A stretch of 50,641 bases of DNA. It comes from Anaerotignum sp. (lineage in GTDB: Bacteria; Bacillota; Clostridia; Lachnospirales; Anaerotignaceae). Under the pieces are notes generated by a model. The model had not been told where the DNA came from. It searched no databases and was given only the letters and a program-made list of their open reading frames with translations. A program made the position numbers and the translations under genes. Within the stretch, counting starts at the first letter, position 1. Each line of letters starts with the position of its first letter. The DNA is taken from assembly GCA_028710085.1 (NCBI GenBank), contig JAQUSU010000007.1, positions 1 through 50,641 on the forward strand, read 5' to 3'. Positions 48,577-50,641 of this stretch are shown here, in pieces.

Positions 48577-50354
48577 TGCTGAAACCAAAGTATATTGAGC
48601 AGCTTCCCGATCATCTCATTGAGCTGTACAGTGAGCTGGAGCAGGATATTCTTGCTGATATGGCAAGGCGCTTAAGCACTTACGATTATTATATACCTGC
48701 AGCCCAATGGCAGAGAGATAAGCTGATTGAGTTGGGCGGTTTTGAGGACTGGATCATAAAAGCCTTGGCAAACAGAACCGACATGACACAGGAAGAAATA
48801 AAAATCCTGATGGAAGAAGCAGGTATGAAGGCGCTTAAGTTCGATGATGGGATATATAAAGCTGCAGGGCTTGACGTTCCGCCCATCTCCGCTTCTCCGG
48901 CACTGCTGAACGTGCTTAATGCGGGAATAATGAAAACAAATGGGCTATTTCAAAACCTCACAAATACAACCGCCGGTACTGCAACAAAGCAGCTGGAAAA
49001 TGCTTTGGATCGGGCATACATGCAAATTATAAGCGGCGCATTTGACAAGGAGACGAGTGTCAGAAACGCAGTTAAAGACCTTTCCCGTCATGGTGTTGGC
49101 GCCATTACATACCCCACCGGTAAGACAGACAGCTTGGAAACTGCTGTAAGACGTGCGGTTGTTACCGGAGTGAATCAGACAGCCTTAAAATTGCAAGAGA
49201 CACGGGCAGAGCAAATGGACAGTGATCTTGTGGAGACTACTGCACATGGAGGTGCCAGGCCTTCTCATGCAGAGTGGCAGGGAAAAGTATTCAGCTTAAG
49301 CGGCAAGAGCAACAAGTATCCTGATTTTAAAGGCTCCACGGGTTATGGAACAGGCGCAGGTCTTGGAGGGTGGAACTGCCGGCATAGCTTTTATCCATAT
49401 TTCGAAGGATCTCCACGAGCATACACAGATGATGAATTAAAGGAATATAATTCAAAAAACGTGGTATATAACGGCCAGAAAATGACAGAATATGAAGCAT
49501 CCTTACAGCAACGAAACATTGAACGTAATATACGGCGGTGGAAGCGTGAGAAAAAAGCTATGGAGGCTGCTGGATTACCTACGGATGAAGCAAGCGCAAA
49601 AATAAAAAGTTGGCAGGAACGGGAAAAGGATTTCTTAAAACAAACAGGGTTTAAAAAACAGGTTGGTAGGTCACAGGTTGCTGGTTATGGTAAAAAAGAT
49701 GCTAGGCATACAACGGCAGAACTGGAAAAAGCGGGAGGTATTCCAGTAAAATTAAAGGAATCATTTGAAAGGGGTATTACCAACAAGAAGAACGCAGGAC
49801 TTGATAACGCAAAAGTAGATATTGACTACATTAATTCTTCTGAATATAAAGACAAATTTAAGCATATTACTAACAATGTAAAGGTTAATACGCAGATATA
49901 TGACCAAGCAAGGGCAATGCTTATTCATAGAAAAGGAACCCACAATGAGGATTTATGCTTGATCAATAGCTTGTCTGGAGAGGTAGTTGGCAGGCAAGTG
50001 AATAGCAATGTAGTTTATAACGTTGTTTACAATCGTAGTTTAAATAAAGCGATAGCTGAAAACGAGCCATTTACTTTAATCAGCATTCATAACCACCCGA
50101 CAAACATACCACCTACTGGTAAAGATTTCACATCTAATGGTTCACATAAATACAATCTTGGTATAGTAGCGTGTCATGATGGTACAGTTTACACATACAA
50201 ATCGGGTAATAAAATTTTTACGTCAGGTTTATTTGATAAAAGGGTTGAAAAGTACAAGAAAGTTTATTACAATAGTTCAGAGGTAGAAGTCCACGAGATG
50301 GTTCTCGATGAATTTGTAAAGGAGTATGGTATAGAATGGAGCAAGATAAAATAA
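48576..50354 (+). CDS. Phage minor capsid protein 2 with JAMM-like C-terminal domain
   Basis: A 592-residue protein. The first ~400 residues are the Phage_min_cap2/MuF-like capsid part ('AVRRAVVTGVNQTALKLQET', 'SHAEWQGKVFSLSG', 'GWNCRHSFYPYF'). The C-terminal ~150 residues form a separate domain with E469 in 'SGEVVGRQV', 'SIHNHPTNIPPTGKDF' (H505, H507, D517) and 'VACHDGTVYTYKSG', resembling a JAMM/MPN metallopeptidase (H.HP...PS..D, one residue shorter here). Capsid-fused enzymatic C-termini occur in MuF-type polymorphic toxins. A 44-residue acidic ORF overlaps its end. The enzymatic role is inferred. Confidence 0.85.
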   Translation: MLKPKYIEQLPDHLIELYSELEQDILADMARRLSTYDYYIPAAQWQRDKLIELGGFEDWIIKALANRTDMTQEEIKILMEEAGMKALKFDDGIYKAAGLDVPPISASPALLNVLNAGIMKTNGLFQNLTNTTAGTATKQLENALDRAYMQIISGAFDKETSVRNAVKDLSRHGVGAITYPTGKTDSLETAVRRAVVTGVNQTALKLQETRAEQMDSDLVETTAHGGARPSHAEWQGKVFSLSGKSNKYPDFKGSTGYGTGAGLGGWNCRHSFYPYFEGSPRAYTDDELKEYNSKNVVYNGQKMTEYEASLQQRNIERNIRRWKREKKAMEAAGLPTDEASAKIKSWQEREKDFLKQTGFKKQVGRSQVAGYGKKDARHTTAELEKAGGIPVKLKESFERGITNKKNAGLDNAKVDIDYINSSEYKDKFKHITNNVKVNTQIYDQARAMLIHRKGTHNEDLCLINSLSGEVVGRQVNSNVVYNVVYNRSLNKAIAENEPFTLISIHNHPTNIPPTGKDFTSNGSHKYNLGIVACHDGTVYTYKSGNKIFTSGLFDKRVEKYKKVYYNSSEVEVHEMVLDEFVKEYGIEWSKIK

Positions 50355-50470
50355 CAGTATATTACGACGGGCCTGTTATTACTTCGGCAAAAACCATTGA
50401 AGAATTGGAAATGGACATTGCTGAGGAAAAGAAAAAAAGCGAACAGATGAAAGAATGGGAAGAAGATTAA
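50336..50470 (+). CDS. Acidic 44-aa protein (possible partner/immunity)
   Basis: ATG 50336 lies inside the end of the minor capsid gene (19-bp overlap) after AGGAG. It encodes MEQDKITVYYDGPVITSAKT, then an acidic helix ending 'KEWEED'; net charge is about -8. It is followed immediately by a terminator, so the capsid/JAMM gene and this ORF close a transcript unit. An immunity or chaperone role is speculative, based on the toxin-like layout. Confidence 0.55.
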   Translation: MEQDKITVYYDGPVITSAKTIEELEMDIAEEKKKSEQMKEWEED

Positions 50471-50472
50471 AG

Positions 50473-50504
50473 CCACTTAGACGATTACGTTTAGGTGGTT
50501 TTTT
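50473..50504 (+). terminator. Terminator after the acidic ORF
   Basis: CCACTTAGACG pairs with CGTTTAGGTGG (G·U tolerant) around a 4-nt loop, then TTTTTT. The remaining 50505-50641 is AT-rich with no gene recognised. Confidence 0.85.
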
Positions 50505-50641
50505 CATATACTAATAGAGAAGAGCAAAACTCCACGTGAAAATTTTAAAATAATAACAATTCATAGAAAGCAAAAATTTTAAGATAGTATAGGCATAACA
50601 AATCAAGCCTTCAACAAAAATGTTAAAGACAGGCTGGAAAA

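Larger units (their letters stand above)
29465..50641. mobile_element. Prophage (left part; right end outside window)
   Basis: Starts at a tRNA-Arg 3' fragment (attL), followed by tyrosine integrase, ImmA/repressor, Cro-like and excisionase-like genes, a replication module (DUF2800, DUF2815, PolA, VapE, VRR-NUC, SNF2), HNH, a late regulator, small and large terminase, portal and minor capsid gene. The order is that of a temperate tailed siphovirus-type phage of Clostridia. Major capsid, tail and lysis genes and attR lie beyond 50641. The interrupted sigma gene hints at partial decay. Confidence 0.95.

Overview
The window looks like the chromosome of a spore-forming, flagellated, low-to-moderate GC Firmicute of class Clostridia, most like the Lachnospirales (Lachnospiraceae or Anaerotignaceae). 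The evidence is a SipL-type spore coat protein (DUF3794 plus LysM), a clostridial-style flagellar and chemotaxis block (csrA-fliW-DUF6470-flgLKNM, cheBRWA), an S-layer-homology protein, a YlqG/YlqH-like export pair, Gram-positive Shine-Dalgarno sites and many rho-independent terminators. The genus is inference.

Region 1 (1-29,460) is chromosomal. It opens with the 3' end of a 23S rRNA gene and three tRNAs (Trp, Asp, Val); no 5S gene is visible between them. Next come a DUF6472/ACT-domain pair, a LysR regulator divergent from a YeiH-family exporter, signal peptidase I, the SipL-like coat protein, an array of consecutive hairpins, and a polar amino-acid ABC importer followed by a DapF-fold amino-acid racemase. 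A leftward flagellar and chemotaxis block follows; flgM has its own sigma-D-like -10, and a terminator separates it from cheAWRB. Rightward of cheA lie a FliK-like/FlhB-C-like pair, a 180-bp MITE-like palindromic element, a PilZ protein overlapping a 1,730-residue SLH surface protein, and two tandem transthyretin-fold repeat proteins separated in frame by one stop codon.

Region 2 (29,465 to the window end) is the left part of a prophage integrated in the 3' half of a tRNA-Arg(CCG) gene; the displaced tRNA 3' piece is attL. Its order is integrase; ImmA and repressor (leftward); a switch region with five regularly spaced operators and two face-to-face consensus promoters; Cro-like and excisionase-like HTH proteins; a zinc ribbon; a PP-loop PAPS-reductase-like protein; a PC4/YdbC-like protein; DUF2800 and DUF2815; DNA polymerase A; a VapE primase/helicase; an intergenic cluster of nine ACTACAA boxes; VRR-NUC; an SNF2 helicase; HNH; a sigma factor broken by an in-frame amber codon; a RinA/ArpU-like late regulator; then terS, terL, portal, and a minor capsid protein with a JAMM-like C-terminal domain followed by a 44-residue acidic protein and a terminator. 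The right end of the prophage lies outside the window.

The least explained items are the capsid-JAMM fusion with its acidic partner, the ACTACAA box cluster, the five-operator face-to-face promoter switch, the amber-interrupted sigma factor, and the twin in-frame surface-type genes. No database search was possible; family names rest on motif recognition.
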